A DNA stretch of 64,000 nucleotides from Acinetobacter sp. NIPH 298 (GCF_000369505.1 NZ_KB850055.1:1794407-1858406); one strand, 5' to 3'; shown: positions 27,028 to 37,315, numbered from the stretch's first letter. A program made the numbers and translations. The notes: generated by a model not told the origin, from the sequence alone.

Positions 27028-27428
27028 AAAATACTTAGCCAAAAGAACCGAATCAATTGTCCACGATCATAAGGGAAACTGGATAGATATTCATAGCCAA
27101 TACGATTGCTTTGATTGAGTTGATAAACGATGCCATAACCCAGTGAAATTGAGAAATCGTCCAAGGACAAATTGGTAGTATCGCCTGTTAACATTTTTTG
27201 ATTAAACTGATTGGTTTGATAAGCCGTATAGTTATATACACGCCAACGTTCATCTTGAAAAAATTGATTATGCAAAACGGAGTAATCAGCCTGTCTCTGT
27301 GGGTAGGCTGAATCAAACATGTGTTCAGCATCATCGTTTATCTCTGCAAAAAAATCATAGTCATTCGCATAAGTTCCAACAGAGAGAACCATCAAAAAAC
27401 TGAATAAGAGAATGTGCTTAATATGCAT
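27024..27428 (-). CDS. Small exported protein, possible outer-membrane protein
   Basis: The product is about 134 residues from the ATG at 27428 (MHIKHILLFSFLMVLSVGTYA, a signal peptide before NDYDFF). An alternative ATG at 27461 would add 11 residues, and the ribosome site is unclear. The mature part is rich in Tyr, Gln and Asn, and ends with strands such as FSISLGYGIVYQLN and FFWLSIF, whose terminal Phe resembles outer-membrane proteins. No family is recognised. Confidence 0.55.
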   Translation of the reverse strand: MHIKHILLFSFLMVLSVGTYANDYDFFAEINDDAEHMFDSAYPQRQADYSVLHNQFFQDERWRVYNYTAYQTNQFNQKMLTGDTTNLSLDDFSISLGYGIVYQLNQSNRIGYEYLSSFPYDRGQLIRFFWLSIF

Positions 27429-27688
27429 AACAAGATGTGTAATGATGCCCCTCTTTAGCATACCGCTAAAAATCATTTTTTATCAATCAATTGAATATTT
27501 TTTATGCTTGATACACAGTCATTTTAGAAGAATAGTTCCATTTTTTAAATCCAACCTATTTAATTTTTGTTCAATTAGATATGCACAGCAAAAAAAGATA
27601 AATTTTATTATGTTAGACATAAATAATTAATATATAAAATCAATATTTTATACAATAATGCCAACTCTTAAATTTCACATTATCTCTC

Positions 27689-28039
27689 ATGAAGCTTTTT
27701 TTCTTGTCTATTGTCACCTTAAGCTTAACTGGTTGTGTCTTTGGACAATCGAATGAAATAAAACGTGCCGAAAAAATTTTGCAAAATTTTCAATGTAATA
27801 ATATTGAAACGAGCCAACTCGCCACCTCATCCATCACCAACTTTCATCAACAAACCCTTGCAGTAAATAAAGAAAAAGTGTCAACTTACATAGACCAATA
27901 TAAAAATGGTGAAGATCTTTTTAACATTCCTTTGGATGAGGTTGTAGAACAAAAATATCAACTTTATAAACAAGCTTGTCAGGCACTTGGCGGAGTATCA
28001 TCCACAAAGCAACAGATTACTTTAGGTTCTGCTGAGTAA
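27689..28039 (+). CDS. Small lipoprotein, unknown function
   Basis: This 116-residue protein has a lipoprotein signal peptide (MKLFFLSIVTLSLTGC, with lipobox LTGC). The mature part is polar and helical, with two further cysteines (FQCNNIE, KQACQALGG) that could pair. It lies 38 nt before the YjdF-like gene and may share its transcript. No family is recognised. Confidence 0.65.
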   Translation: MKLFFLSIVTLSLTGCVFGQSNEIKRAEKILQNFQCNNIETSQLATSSITNFHQQTLAVNKEKVSTYIDQYKNGEDLFNIPLDEVVEQKYQLYKQACQALGGVSSTKQQITLGSAE

Positions 28040-28077
28040 AGAAAAACAGATGTGCTTGGCTTATTTTTGGAAATCGC

Positions 28078-28716
28078 ATGATCGAAAAACATCTAAGTTT
28101 GAAGCACTACATTGCACTTGCTATGCTTATATTGGCTGTAGTCGTTGCCAGTATTGATCCACTCGAATTTGAATCATACCTGCTCCATCAGGCAGGTACG
28201 GTTTTGATGCTGATCGTACTGATCCTGAGCATAAAAAGGATCGGCATCAGCTTTGTCAGTTTTTGTTTATATCTACTTTTTCTTTTCATTCATATCGTTG
28301 CGGCACATTACCTCTATTCCTATGTTCCTTATAATGAATGGATCTTAAAATTATTTAATTTCGACTTAAATCAAACCATGGGTTGGTCACGCAATATGTA
28401 TGATCGACTAGTGCATTTTGCCTATGGGGTATTACTCTATCCTTTTTTCTATCGTTGCTTTCAAGTGTGGTTCCCAACTGCAAAGCCTTTTACACTGTTC
28501 CTATTGGTCATTCAATTTGTCATGGCTTCGAGTATGCTTTATGAGCTACTGGAATGGGGACTTTCGTTGGGTTTATCTCCTGAAGATGCTGAAAACTATA
28601 ATGGTCAACAAGGTGATATGTGGGATGCACACAAAGACATGTTCTTGGCAACGATAGGTGCGATTCTCATCGGAATAATTCAACTCTATAAAGAAAAAAC
28701 TCCTATTCGAAAATAA
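28078..28716 (+). CDS. DUF2238 / YjdF-like inner-membrane protein
   Basis: This 212-residue multi-pass membrane protein has the conserved DUF2238 signatures: AHYLYSYVPYNEW, NMYDRLVHFAYGVLLYP, and ASSMLYELLEWGLSLG followed by GDMWDAHKDM. About six helices are visible. E. coli YjdF is the namesake, and the function is unknown. It converges on the Bap-like gene. Confidence 0.85.
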   Translation: MIEKHLSLKHYIALAMLILAVVVASIDPLEFESYLLHQAGTVLMLIVLILSIKRIGISFVSFCLYLLFLFIHIVAAHYLYSYVPYNEWILKLFNFDLNQTMGWSRNMYDRLVHFAYGVLLYPFFYRCFQVWFPTAKPFTLFLLVIQFVMASSMLYELLEWGLSLGLSPEDAENYNGQQGDMWDAHKDMFLATIGAILIGIIQLYKEKTPIRK

Positions 28717-28743
28717 GAGTTTAAATTGACACGATTTCGCCTA

Positions 28744-30921
28744 TTAAACGATTGAATGTTGCACTACTTCTAACTGTTCAAAAGGATCAGATTTCACTAC
28801 TTGGGCATATTCGACCTGTGTTGAATATGCCACTTGAGTCGTGACGGCAGCAGTTGATTCTGTCCCTACAAACTGATTGAGTACATCATCAACTTGGTGA
28901 TCAGAAGAATCTGATGAGAGCAGTAAATCATCTATTAGCATGTTTTCAAGCTCTGGCGGTTCATCAAAAGTTACGATCGAATCGCTTTCCAAAGCCGCTA
29001 AATCAATGGGTTCTACCAGAGACATCTCTATTAGGTCTGATTCAAAATTTTCACTGTATGCAATGGTATTGGTTGTCGTCGGTGCAACCACAGTAAAATT
29101 AAATGAATCACTCACTTCACTGGTATTACCTGCGGCATCCGTTTGCGTGAGGGTGATCTTATGTGCCCCTAAAGTAAGATCTTGGCTGATTTCGAAACTC
29201 CATTTTCCATCATTTCCGACAGTAACGGTTCCAATTGGTTGACCATTATCATAAAGGGTTAAAACAGCTTTTGCTTCGCCTCTTCCAGATAAAACAGGTT
29301 TGGCATCATCGGTGCTGCCACCTGCTGAAATTGCGCCTTTTACATCTCCAACATCATCCATGACCTTTTCTAAGATTGGCTTATTTGGCGCAATAGTATC
29401 TTTATTTCCCACCACATTTGTTTCAACAGAACGATTTCCTGCTGCATCAATCACATAAACCTTACCGATATTTTTATCAGTTAAAGCTGGCGATACAGCA
29501 ATAGTGAATTTCCCATCAGCTCCCACTGTACCCGTACCAATAATTTTTCCATCCGCACTTCTAATTTCTATTTTGGCATTGGCTTCAGCTGTTCCAGAAA
29601 TCGAGTCTCCATCAGCGGTGATTTGTACTGAGGCTTTATCGGGTGCAATTGTGTCTTTTCCTGCACTAATTTCCACAGGCTTAGATTGGTTCCCTGCCGC
29701 ATCTTCAATAATAATTGAACCTTTTTCGCCTGAAGCTAGTGCAGGAGAAATATTCACCTCAAATTTACCTTGTGCATCAACCGTACCACTGCCAATCACA
29801 TTCCCAGCCGCATCTTTAATAATGACCTTGGCATTAGCCTCAGCTTTTCCGTGGATAGAAGTACCTTCTTTATTCACCTCGATCAAAGGTTGCTCAGGTG
29901 CAACCGTATCTTTGCCCGCAACCACCTTTGAAGGTTCCGACTTATTACCAGCCGCATCCTCAGCGACGACCGTTCCGCCTTTGTCACTGGTTAATGGCGG
30001 TGATACTTGAATCGAATATAGCCCCTCTTTATTGGCTTTCACCGTACCTAAAAGATTTCCATTAGCATCAAAAATAGATACTTTGGCATTGGCTTCTGTT
30101 TTCCCCGTCACAATTGTTCCATCTGCATTTAATTGTGCAATGGGTGCATCTGGAGCAATTGTATCTTTGCTTCCCGTGACAATCACACCTTGTGAAACAT
30201 TTCCCGCTCGATCTACTGCAACAACGCTAACCTTATTGCCATCGACCAAAGGTTGATCGAGCTTAATGGTATAATTCCCTTGATCATCGGCCTGACCCGT
30301 AGCGATCACTTTGCCAGTCAGATCACGAATCAGAATTTTCGCTTTTGCTTCGGTTTTTCCTGTGATGGTTTGGGTGTCGCTAGATAAAGCTGCGGTTGGT
30401 GTGGCTGGGGGGGTAATGTCTGGTGATTTATTATATTTATTTTTATCTTTGTCATCGTCATCTTTCACTGCCCATAAATAAACTCCTTCCGCGGCTAGTG
30501 CCACCAGACCCGCTTTCATCAATTGTGATTTGCTGATCCCACTATCATCTATTCCATCCTGTCCCATGGGCGTTTGTGCAGGGACTTCCGTATATGCAAA
30601 TTGAGTTAACTGCGTTGTTGGGACATAACGAATAAATTTTCCAGAATCATCAAATTGAGCAACCTCATAAGTACCGTCCTCTTTGACGAGTGCTAAGGTA
30701 TGTTCAGTGACATTTACATCATTATAAAAACCACTGATAACAATTTTTTCTCCGCTGTTGAGTGTAATGACAAGGTCATCACCTTGTTTCATCATGGATT
30801 TAATATCTGCTTGAGTTACACCAATCTGAACAATAGAAGGTTGATTAAGAATCACATCTTGCATTTGCGCATCTTGTAAAGTCATTAAATTTTTTTTTGA
30901 AGAAACGACAACCTTTGTCAT
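28744..30921 (-). CDS. Short Bap-like biofilm protein (BLP2-type) with Ig-like repeats
   Basis: This 725-residue surface protein resembles the Acinetobacter BLP2 class. The N-terminus is the BapA-prefix-like region (QPSIVQIGVTQADIKSMM, SGEKIVISGFY) without a Sec signal. A hydrophobic patch and the acidic run DDDDKDKNK follow. Four bacterial Ig-like repeats of about 90 residues then repeat GKTEANAK / DAAGN / KDTIAP motifs, and a fifth divergent unit has SGRGEAKAVLTLYDNG and DAAGNTSEVSDSF. The acidic C-terminus probably contains a type I secretion signal, and no secretion genes are adjacent. The ATG at 30921 is preferred to an in-frame GTG at 30933. The family is involved in adhesion and biofilm. 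Confidence 0.85.
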   Translation of the reverse strand: MTKVVVSSKKNLMTLQDAQMQDVILNQPSIVQIGVTQADIKSMMKQGDDLVITLNSGEKIVISGFYNDVNVTEHTLALVKEDGTYEVAQFDDSGKFIRYVPTTQLTQFAYTEVPAQTPMGQDGIDDSGISKSQLMKAGLVALAAEGVYLWAVKDDDDKDKNKYNKSPDITPPATPTAALSSDTQTITGKTEAKAKILIRDLTGKVIATGQADDQGNYTIKLDQPLVDGNKVSVVAVDRAGNVSQGVIVTGSKDTIAPDAPIAQLNADGTIVTGKTEANAKVSIFDANGNLLGTVKANKEGLYSIQVSPPLTSDKGGTVVAEDAAGNKSEPSKVVAGKDTVAPEQPLIEVNKEGTSIHGKAEANAKVIIKDAAGNVIGSGTVDAQGKFEVNISPALASGEKGSIIIEDAAGNQSKPVEISAGKDTIAPDKASVQITADGDSISGTAEANAKIEIRSADGKIIGTGTVGADGKFTIAVSPALTDKNIGKVYVIDAAGNRSVETNVVGNKDTIAPNKPILEKVMDDVGDVKGAISAGGSTDDAKPVLSGRGEAKAVLTLYDNGQPIGTVTVGNDGKWSFEISQDLTLGAHKITLTQTDAAGNTSEVSDSFNFTVVAPTTTNTIAYSENFESDLIEMSLVEPIDLAALESDSIVTFDEPPELENMLIDDLLLSSDSSDHQVDDVLNQFVGTESTAAVTTQVAYSTQVEYAQVVKSDPFEQLEVVQHSIV

Positions 30922-31033
30922 TATTATACTCACTGATCAATTATATTTTTAAACACTTGTCGATTAATGAATAATTAAGTTATTAATCTAGCAATTAAAA
31001 TATCAAATGATCACGATAAGGACAATCTTTGCC

Positions 31034-31086
31034 GACAGAAGTTTTGTCAATTTTATTTAACCAACCATTTGTTCAAAACTCCTGTC
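31034..31086. repeat. Inverted repeat upstream of the Bap-like gene
   Basis: GACAGAAGTTTTG (31034-31046) faces CAAAACTCCTGTC (31074-31086) with one mismatch and a 27-nt interior. It could be a leader hairpin or a pair of operator half-sites. Confidence 0.4.
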
Positions 31087-31116
31087 AGAAATGATGAAAA
31101 TAACCACCAACAAATA

Positions 31117-31148
31117 AAGAAGCCAGTCATATAGACTGGCTTTCTTTT
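31117..31148 (-). terminator. sohB terminator
   Basis: AAGCCAGTC pairs with GACTGGCTT around a 5-nt loop, flanked by A and T runs. It lies about 100 nt downstream of sohB. Confidence 0.75.
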
Positions 31149-31247
31149 AAAGAATCGATAGACCTTTTCATCATTATTTACCCCTCTTTGTATTTCTCCT
31201 AACTGGAGTAGCAAAAGGATGTACGAAAAAGTCTATTGTAAATTTAA

Positions 31248-32210
31248 TTAGAATTTAGGATCACGCATTTGAACCAATGTACTGTTCGCTTTAACTAAAC
31301 TATCAGTAATTTTATTCATTACCGTCGGAATCAAACTCTCAGCCATTTGCGCAGCTTGCAGACCGAGTTTTTCACCCAAAGTTGGACGTTTACGCGTATT
31401 GATCACGTAGACATCGTGCTGTGAAAGTAAGCCAAGCAAATATTCATCAGAAGTCTGTAACTTGTCGACCAAGTTTAATTCACGTGCATCTTCACCATAC
31501 CAATGTTCGCCTGTCGCAACTTTTTCAACATCGAGTTGTGGACGATATTTTTCAATAAAGTGTTTAAATAAGACATGCGTTTGCTGTAACTCTTCTTCAA
31601 ACTTGGCTTTGCCTTCCGCTGTATTTTCTCCAAACATGGTTACAGTACGTTTGTACTGCCCAGCCGTATACAATTCAAAATCAACATTATTATGTTTTAG
31701 TAAACGATTGAAATTTGGTACCTGCGCGACTACGCCGATTGAGCCAACCACTGCAAATGGTGCTGAGATAATTTCATTGGCAATACATGCCATCATATAA
31801 CCACCGCTTGCAGCGACTTTATCGACACAGATGGTGACATGAAAACCTGCATCACGTAACCGTACCAACTGTGCAGCTGCCAAGCCATAGCCATGCACCA
31901 TCCCACCAGGACTCTCCAAACGTACTACGACACGATCCTGACCCGCTTTGGCTGTGGCCAATATCAAGGTAATTTCTTCACGAATCGAATCTACTGCCGA
32001 AGCTTGGATGTCCCCTTTAAAATCGAGGACATAAATTTTTCGATCATTCTTTTTACGAACTTTTGCTTCTTTAGCGAGTTGTTGAACAAGCTGTAATAAT
32101 TCCAAACGAGATGCGGTGGTTTGCGTAATCTTTTTTCTTTGTTCATTTACACGCGCATTTAAATGACTGATACGAATTTCAGCAGGAAATTTAGGTAAAT
32201 GGAATAACAT
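31248..32210 (-). CDS. sohB: SohB-like S49 serine protease
   Basis: This 320-residue S49-family protease shows a SPGG motif (RLESPGGMVHGYG) and the nucleophile region DKVAASGGYMMACIA. FAVVGSIGVVAQVPN and ELYTAGQYKRTVTMFGEN blocks follow, typical of SohB/SppA. No clear N-terminal membrane helix is present from this start, unlike E. coli SohB, so the protein may be cytoplasmic or the true start differs. The role is inferred as a signal-peptide or membrane-protein-fragment peptidase. Confidence 0.85.
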   Translation of the reverse strand: MLFHLPKFPAEIRISHLNARVNEQRKKITQTTASRLELLQLVQQLAKEAKVRKKNDRKIYVLDFKGDIQASAVDSIREEITLILATAKAGQDRVVVRLESPGGMVHGYGLAAAQLVRLRDAGFHVTICVDKVAASGGYMMACIANEIISAPFAVVGSIGVVAQVPNFNRLLKHNNVDFELYTAGQYKRTVTMFGENTAEGKAKFEEELQQTHVLFKHFIEKYRPQLDVEKVATGEHWYGEDARELNLVDKLQTSDEYLLGLLSQHDVYVINTRKRPTLGEKLGLQAAQMAESLIPTVMNKITDSLVKANSTLVQMRDPKF

Positions 32211-32314
32211 AAAATAAGTGCTCTTTAGTTCGGCTTTATTGCTCTAAGATGTGGCCTGTTCAATAAAAATTCAATAGCGATTTTGCAAAATAGATTCATT
32301 TTCATCGATATAAC

Positions 32315-32367
32315 AAAAAAAACACCCAACCAGCCAGACGCTTGGTCCGACATGAAGGGTGTTTTTT
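32315..32367 (-). terminator. pst operon terminator
   Basis: AAAACACCC pairs with GGGTGTTTT at the base of a structure with an inner ACCA/TGGT stem. It lies about 22 nt past the pstB stop. Confidence 0.75.
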
Positions 32368-32389
32368 AGAGCGTTCGTGCGGAAAATAA

Positions 32390-33304
32390 TTAACCGAAAC
32401 GCCCCGTAATATAGGCTTCAGTCAGCTGATGATCAGGTTGAGTAAAGACTTTTTCAGTCGAATTCACTTCAATTAAATCACCTAAATGGAAATAAGCTGT
32501 TCGATCAGAAACACGCGCCGCTTGTTGCATTGAGTGCGTTACGATTGCAATGGTATATTGCTCTGAAAGCTCGGAAATAAGCTCTTCGATTTTTGCTGTT
32601 GCAATCGGATCAAGCGCAGAACATGGTTCATCCATCAGAATCACTTCTGGACTGACTGCAATCGTACGTGCAATACACAAACGTTGTTGCTGACCACCCG
32701 ATAACCCCGTACCCGGTTGAGCTAAACGGTCTTTCACTTCGTCCCATAGCCCTGCTTTACGTAAGCTATTTTCTACAATTTCTTCTAAATCATATTTATT
32801 GCGTGCAAGCCCATGTAATTTTGGTCCATAAGCGACATTTTCAAAAATCGACTTTGGAAATGGATTCGGCTTTTGGAACACCATACCTACCTGTGCACGT
32901 AACAACACAACATCAAGATTAGGATCGTAAATATCTTGTTCATCTAAAGTGACTTTACCCGTTACACGACAGATATCAATCGTATCGTTCATACGGTTCA
33001 AGGTACGTAGAAAAGTTGATTTACCACAACCTGACGGTCCAATAAATGCAATCACTTCATTTTGGTAAATATCAAGATTAATGCCTTTGATCGCTTCAGT
33101 TTCACCATAATAAACATGAACATCTTGCGTACTGATCTTCACATCACCATGCTGCAATTTTTTTGTATGGGCCGATGTTTCAAATTGTGCGACGAAAGCG
33201 GTACCTTGCTGTGCAGGTCGTTCAGACGATGTAAATTGAGTTTGCTGTGGGTTCACTGATTTATCCTTTTCTAAGGAGTTCGTGGTATCTATAGTATTCA
33301 TCAT
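32390..33304 (-). CDS. pstB: Phosphate ABC transporter ATP-binding protein PstB
   Basis: PstB is the ATPase of the high-affinity phosphate importer. The roughly 304-residue product has Walker [10 protein letters not shown], the signature [14 protein letters not shown], Walker [14 protein letters not shown] and the H-loop VTHSMQQA. An N-terminal extension of about 50 residues precedes the ABC core. GGAG upstream supports ATG 33304 (an ATG follows immediately at 33301). The gene is last in the operon, 11 nt after pstA. phoU does not follow in this window. Confidence 0.95.
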   Translation of the reverse strand: MMNTIDTTNSLEKDKSVNPQQTQFTSSERPAQQGTAFVAQFETSAHTKKLQHGDVKISTQDVHVYYGETEAIKGINLDIYQNEVIAFIGPSGCGKSTFLRTLNRMNDTIDICRVTGKVTLDEQDIYDPNLDVVLLRAQVGMVFQKPNPFPKSIFENVAYGPKLHGLARNKYDLEEIVENSLRKAGLWDEVKDRLAQPGTGLSGGQQQRLCIARTIAVSPEVILMDEPCSALDPIATAKIEELISELSEQYTIAIVTHSMQQAARVSDRTAYFHLGDLIEVNSTEKVFTQPDHQLTEAYITGRFG

Positions 33305-33315
33305 GTTATCTCCGA

Positions 33316-34713
33316 TTACCAACGTACTTCAAATTTCTTACGTAACCAAATTGCAAGGCTGTTTAAACCGATCATTAATGCAAGCAATACAATAATTGCT
33401 GCCGCAGTTCGCCCTTCAAAGAAATTACGCAACTCATTACCTTGCCATAAGAAAATTTGTACTGGTAATGCCGTAGATTGATCTAATGGCGAAGCAGGTA
33501 CACTTGCCACGAAGGCACTCATACCAATAAGCAAGAGCGGTGCTGTTTCGCCTAATGCTTGAGCAACTCCAATAATTGCACCTGTTAAAATACCCGGTAA
33601 AGCTAATGGTAAAACATGGTGAAATACAGTTTGAACTTTAGATGCGCCCAGCCCTAAAGCTGCTTGGCGGATCGAAGGTGGCACTGCTTTTAATGATGCA
33701 CGTGTGGTAATAATCACAGTAGGCAATGTCATCAAACTCAGAACTAAACCACCGACCAAAGGTGCTGAAATCGGTAAATGGAACCAACCGATAAAAATCG
33801 AAGCACCCAATAAACCAAAAACAATTGAAGGTACAGCAGCCAAGTTATTAATATTGACTTCAATAATATCCGTCAACCAATTTTGTTTAGCAAACTCTTC
33901 CAGATAAATCGCACTCGCAACACCGATTGGAATCGAAATAAAGATCACAATCAACATCATAAACAGCGAGCCCATGAAAGCACCAGCTAAACCACTTGAT
34001 GCCAAAGAGCTACGAGAATCAGGATTGGTAAATAAGTTGAAGTTAAACGTACTAGCAATGATCCCTTTTTCTTTAAGTTCATCTGCAATCTGACGAACTT
34101 CTGGGCTCAATTGTTGTTGTTCATCTGGCAAAGATCGATCGATATTACCTGCTAACCAAACATCAATATTGGCATCAGCAAGAAATTCGATTTCCTGTTT
34201 TTTACCGATCAAGGATGGATCTGCGAAAACCATATCACGTAAACGATACGACTCAGAGCTGGTATATAATCTGCTCAAATCATCTTGTTTATCTGCTAAA
34301 GACGGATCTTTTGCGACCAGACCATTGATAATCAACGCATCCCAGTCAACCATCCCCATTTCAGTTTGCCAAGCAACATAGCGCTCTTGATAGTCAACAG
34401 GAGCTTCGCCCGCAAGCTGTTTTGGTTTTGGTCCAACATCAATGATGGCTGGATCAAAATAAACAGGCACTGTCATGCTGGCTTGCCAAAATGCAGGTAA
34501 ACCCTTTGCTAAAATACTCGTAAATAACAGCGCGACAAAGGCCAAACCAAGCACAACAGCAGAAAATCCAAAGAAGCGAAATGCCTTTTCTTTACGATGG
34601 CGTTTGCCAAGCGACTTTTCGATTCTTTCTTTACGTTGTGCACGTAACTCTTGCGCCGTTTGCGGATCAAATACATTTTGATCCACAGGAGAAGATGTAT
34701 TTGATGAACTCAT
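33316..34713 (-). CDS. pstA: Phosphate ABC transporter permease PstA
   Basis: This 465-residue inner-membrane permease is longer than E. coli PstA because of a large insertion between the first helix and the permease core (about residues 80-220, polar, [16 protein letters not shown]). The permease core has [19 protein letters not shown] and the EAA-like loop [19 protein letters not shown]. Its start overlaps the pstC stop by 4 nt. It partners with PstC to form the phosphate channel. Confidence 0.94.
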   Translation of the reverse strand: MSSSNTSSPVDQNVFDPQTAQELRAQRKERIEKSLGKRHRKEKAFRFFGFSAVVLGLAFVALLFTSILAKGLPAFWQASMTVPVYFDPAIIDVGPKPKQLAGEAPVDYQERYVAWQTEMGMVDWDALIINGLVAKDPSLADKQDDLSRLYTSSESYRLRDMVFADPSLIGKKQEIEFLADANIDVWLAGNIDRSLPDEQQQLSPEVRQIADELKEKGIIASTFNFNLFTNPDSRSSLASSGLAGAFMGSLFMMLIVIFISIPIGVASAIYLEEFAKQNWLTDIIEVNINNLAAVPSIVFGLLGASIFIGWFHLPISAPLVGGLVLSLMTLPTVIITTRASLKAVPPSIRQAALGLGASKVQTVFHHVLPLALPGILTGAIIGVAQALGETAPLLLIGMSAFVASVPASPLDQSTALPVQIFLWQGNELRNFFEGRTAAAIIVLLALMIGLNSLAIWLRKKFEVRW

Positions 34714-36089
34714 TCGTATTGCTCACGATATTTACGCACAATGTACAATGCGACAATGTTTAAACCTAAAGTAATAACAAACAACGTTAAGCCTAATGCA
34801 AAAGCCACTAAAGCTTGCGGACTAGAAAAATCTGAGTCACCTGTTAACTGAGTAACAATAGTCATCGTGACCGTAGAAACCGCTTCAAATGGATTCGCAT
34901 GTAAAACTGGGCTATTCCCTGCGGCAAGTACCACAATCATGGTTTCGCCGATGGCACGAGAAGCCGCTAATAGAAATGCACCGATGATACCCGGCAAAGC
35001 AGCAGGAATAATCACGCGACGAATCGTTTCTGATTTGGTCGCTCCCAAACCTAATGAACCATCACGTAGCGTACGAGGTACTTGGGTAATAATGTCATCC
35101 GATAAAGAAGACACAAACGGAATAATCATGATCCCCATGACCAGACCAGCTGTCAGTGCGCTGGTGGCATTAATATTAAGACCGACGCTTGCGCCTGCCA
35201 TCTTAATAAATGGACCAATAATCATCATCGCAAATACACCGTACACAATGGTCGGAATACCTGCGAGAACTTCAATCGTTGGTTTCGCCCAAGAACGTAA
35301 GCGTGGAGAAGCATATTCAGCCAGATAAATCGCGATCATTAAACCAACGGGTACTGCGACTAAGAGTGCAATTGCACTCACCATTAATGTACCCCACAAT
35401 AATGGTAATAGTCCGTAACTGCCTGATACTTGACCAACTTGACTAAATCCAGGCTGCCATACAGTACCGAAGAAGAAATCGAAAGGGCTTACGAATTTAA
35501 AGAAGTTGAGTGCTTCACCAAACATCGACATCACGATACCGATAGTGGTGAGGATGGCAACACCCGAACATAAGATCAGTGCGACATTAATCGCACGCTC
35601 TACTTGATTACGCGCGCGATACTGTTCGCTTATATGTTTTTTGGCCCAAATCAAACCACCCAGCGCGACACTAATGACCACCGCTATTTTTGCAAAAGTG
35701 CCAATCGCTTCAAATCTAGCCAGTTGCTGTGCTGCGGCAACTTCATAGGCAACAGGCTCACCAGTCACACCAAAACCAGATGCAATTGCCTGAACGCGGT
35801 TAATCAATACATCTCGACTAGCAGGATCTAAAGAATCACTGACAGATGCAGGAATATGATTGAGAATAATATGTTGTAAAATACTCGGTTCAATCAAGTT
35901 CCATGTGATCAAAATTAAAAAAGCAGGAATACCACACCACAAAGCAACCAACGCACCATAATAACCAGGGCGTGAATGTAGTGTGACTGAGTTATTTCCT
36001 TTACCTGCTAGGTTACGGCTTTTGCTCAGCCCGATTTGATATGCAATTGCCATGAGGGCTAATAACACACCTATGAGTAGCAGATTCAT
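34710..36089 (-). CDS. pstC: Phosphate ABC transporter permease PstC
   Basis: This 459-residue permease has at least six membrane helices and the EAA loop GSLGLGATKSETIRRVIIPAA. Like PstA here it carries extra sequence ahead of the permease core (about residues 60-160). It starts about 104 nt after pstS, beyond a hairpin that may reduce read-through, so that PstS is made in excess. Confidence 0.94.
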   Translation of the reverse strand: MNLLLIGVLLALMAIAYQIGLSKSRNLAGKGNNSVTLHSRPGYYGALVALWCGIPAFLILITWNLIEPSILQHIILNHIPASVSDSLDPASRDVLINRVQAIASGFGVTGEPVAYEVAAAQQLARFEAIGTFAKIAVVISVALGGLIWAKKHISEQYRARNQVERAINVALILCSGVAILTTIGIVMSMFGEALNFFKFVSPFDFFFGTVWQPGFSQVGQVSGSYGLLPLLWGTLMVSAIALLVAVPVGLMIAIYLAEYASPRLRSWAKPTIEVLAGIPTIVYGVFAMMIIGPFIKMAGASVGLNINATSALTAGLVMGIMIIPFVSSLSDDIITQVPRTLRDGSLGLGATKSETIRRVIIPAALPGIIGAFLLAASRAIGETMIVVLAAGNSPVLHANPFEAVSTVTMTIVTQLTGDSDFSSPQALVAFALGLTLFVITLGLNIVALYIVRKYREQYE

Positions 36090-36145
36090 GTGATCTCCAC
36101 CGTTTTTCCAATTCTAATCATTTGAAAAAACCTAGTTTGACAAAA

Positions 36146-36178
36146 AGGCCGATGGTAAATTCCCCTCACCATCAGCCT
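36146..36178 (-). terminator. Attenuating terminator between pstS and pstC
   Basis: An 11-bp stem with one mismatch (AGGCTGATGGT / ACCATCGGCCT as read on the minus strand) is followed by TTTTTG. A partial terminator here would explain higher expression of the binding protein than the permeases. Confidence 0.7.
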
Positions 36179-36193
36179 CTATTAACACCAATA

Positions 36194-37225
36194 TTACTTA
36201 AATACTTTACCAGCTTTAAAGTCGGCAAGAATTTTTGCGCGTTCAGCATCAGACAAAGGAATTAAACCAGCTCGCTCTAGTTTTGAACCTTTACCTGAAG
36301 TCTTCTTGTTTAAGAAAAATTCAACAAACTGCGGTAAACCTTTCACTGATTGTAAATGTTCGCCTTTCACATAGAAGAATAAAGGGCGTGATACAGGATA
36401 TTTACCACTTAAAATCGCAGCTTCTGTTGGTACGATATTGTTTACTTTTGCTACACGTAATTTGTCACGGTTTTGATCATAGAAACTCAAACCAAAAACA
36501 CCTACCGCACTTGGAGAAGTTTTTAAACGAGCCAATGTTTCAGTATAATCACCCGCGATTTCGATCACACGTCCGCCTTGACGGAAAGTCGTACATGCTT
36601 TCTTGTGCGCATCTTTATCTAAGTTTTTAATCTGTTCGTAAGCGTTACAGCCTGCATCAACCATTTTTTCTTGGAACACTTCACGCGTACCATGGTTTGA
36701 ACCAGGGATGACCAAAGTAATCGGCTCATTTGGAAGTGTTTTATCGATTTGATTCCAATGTGTATACGGGTTTGGAACCATTTTGCCATTCGATGGTAAC
36801 TCAGCTGCAATCGCAGTGAAGACATGATATGGCTTTAATTTGAACTCAGCTTTGTTGATGTTTGAGGCAAAAACAATACCATCATAACCAATTTTGATTT
36901 CATGAATCTTATTCACACCAGCTTTTGCACAAGCTGGAAGTTCGTTGCTGCGCATCGGACGTGAAGAGTTTGCGATATCAATCGTGTTGTCGCCAACACC
37001 TTGACAGAATTGTTTCAAACCACCTGAAGAACCGCCAGAACCGACAACAGGAGTTTTGAACTGTGGGAACGTATTACCAAACTCTTCCGCTGCAATACTT
37101 GAAAATGGCAGCACAGTTGAAGAACCAGCGATCTGAATAGTATCACGAGCTGCATGTGCAGTGGATGCCGCAGCTACCCCAGTTAATGTTATAGCAAGTG
37201 CGATTTGACGTGGATTTAAGCGCAT
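36194..37225 (-). CDS. pstS: Phosphate-binding periplasmic protein PstS
   Basis: This 343-residue substrate-binding protein has a signal peptide (MRLNPRQIALAITLTG to AHA). The phosphate-binding motifs include IQIAGSSTVLPFSS, GSGGSSGGLKQFCQG and the NSSRPM segment. It feeds phosphate to PstCA in the inner membrane. It is the first gene of the operon and is preceded by a three-half-site Pho box at 37316-37344, so PhoB control under phosphate limitation is expected. Confidence 0.95.
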   Translation of the reverse strand: MRLNPRQIALAITLTGVAAASTAHAARDTIQIAGSSTVLPFSSIAAEEFGNTFPQFKTPVVGSGGSSGGLKQFCQGVGDNTIDIANSSRPMRSNELPACAKAGVNKIHEIKIGYDGIVFASNINKAEFKLKPYHVFTAIAAELPSNGKMVPNPYTHWNQIDKTLPNEPITLVIPGSNHGTREVFQEKMVDAGCNAYEQIKNLDKDAHKKACTTFRQGGRVIEIAGDYTETLARLKTSPSAVGVFGLSFYDQNRDKLRVAKVNNIVPTEAAILSGKYPVSRPLFFYVKGEHLQSVKGLPQFVEFFLNKKTSGKGSKLERAGLIPLSDAERAKILADFKAGKVFK

Positions 37226-37315
37226 TCTATTTCTCTCTCATTTATGCAATTTGAATTACAACTCTTTTTGGATTTAAGTGTTGCACTTTGGTTAACTGCA
37301 TTTTGAATAGATAAT

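Larger units (their letters stand above)
30922..31247. other. Intergenic region between sohB and the Bap-like gene
   Basis: The region holds the sohB terminator at 31117-31148 and a 13-bp imperfect inverted repeat at 31034-31086 in the presumed leader or promoter of the Bap-like gene. No coding potential was seen. Confidence 0.5.

Noticed and set aside
29504..30010. 168-codon plus-strand frame opposite the Bap-like gene
   Set aside because: It mirrors the repeated codons of the Ig-like repeats, has no ribosome site, and is best explained as a shadow.
34867..35328. 153-codon plus-strand frame opposite pstC
   Set aside because: pstC is certain on the other strand; this frame shows no family motif or start signal.
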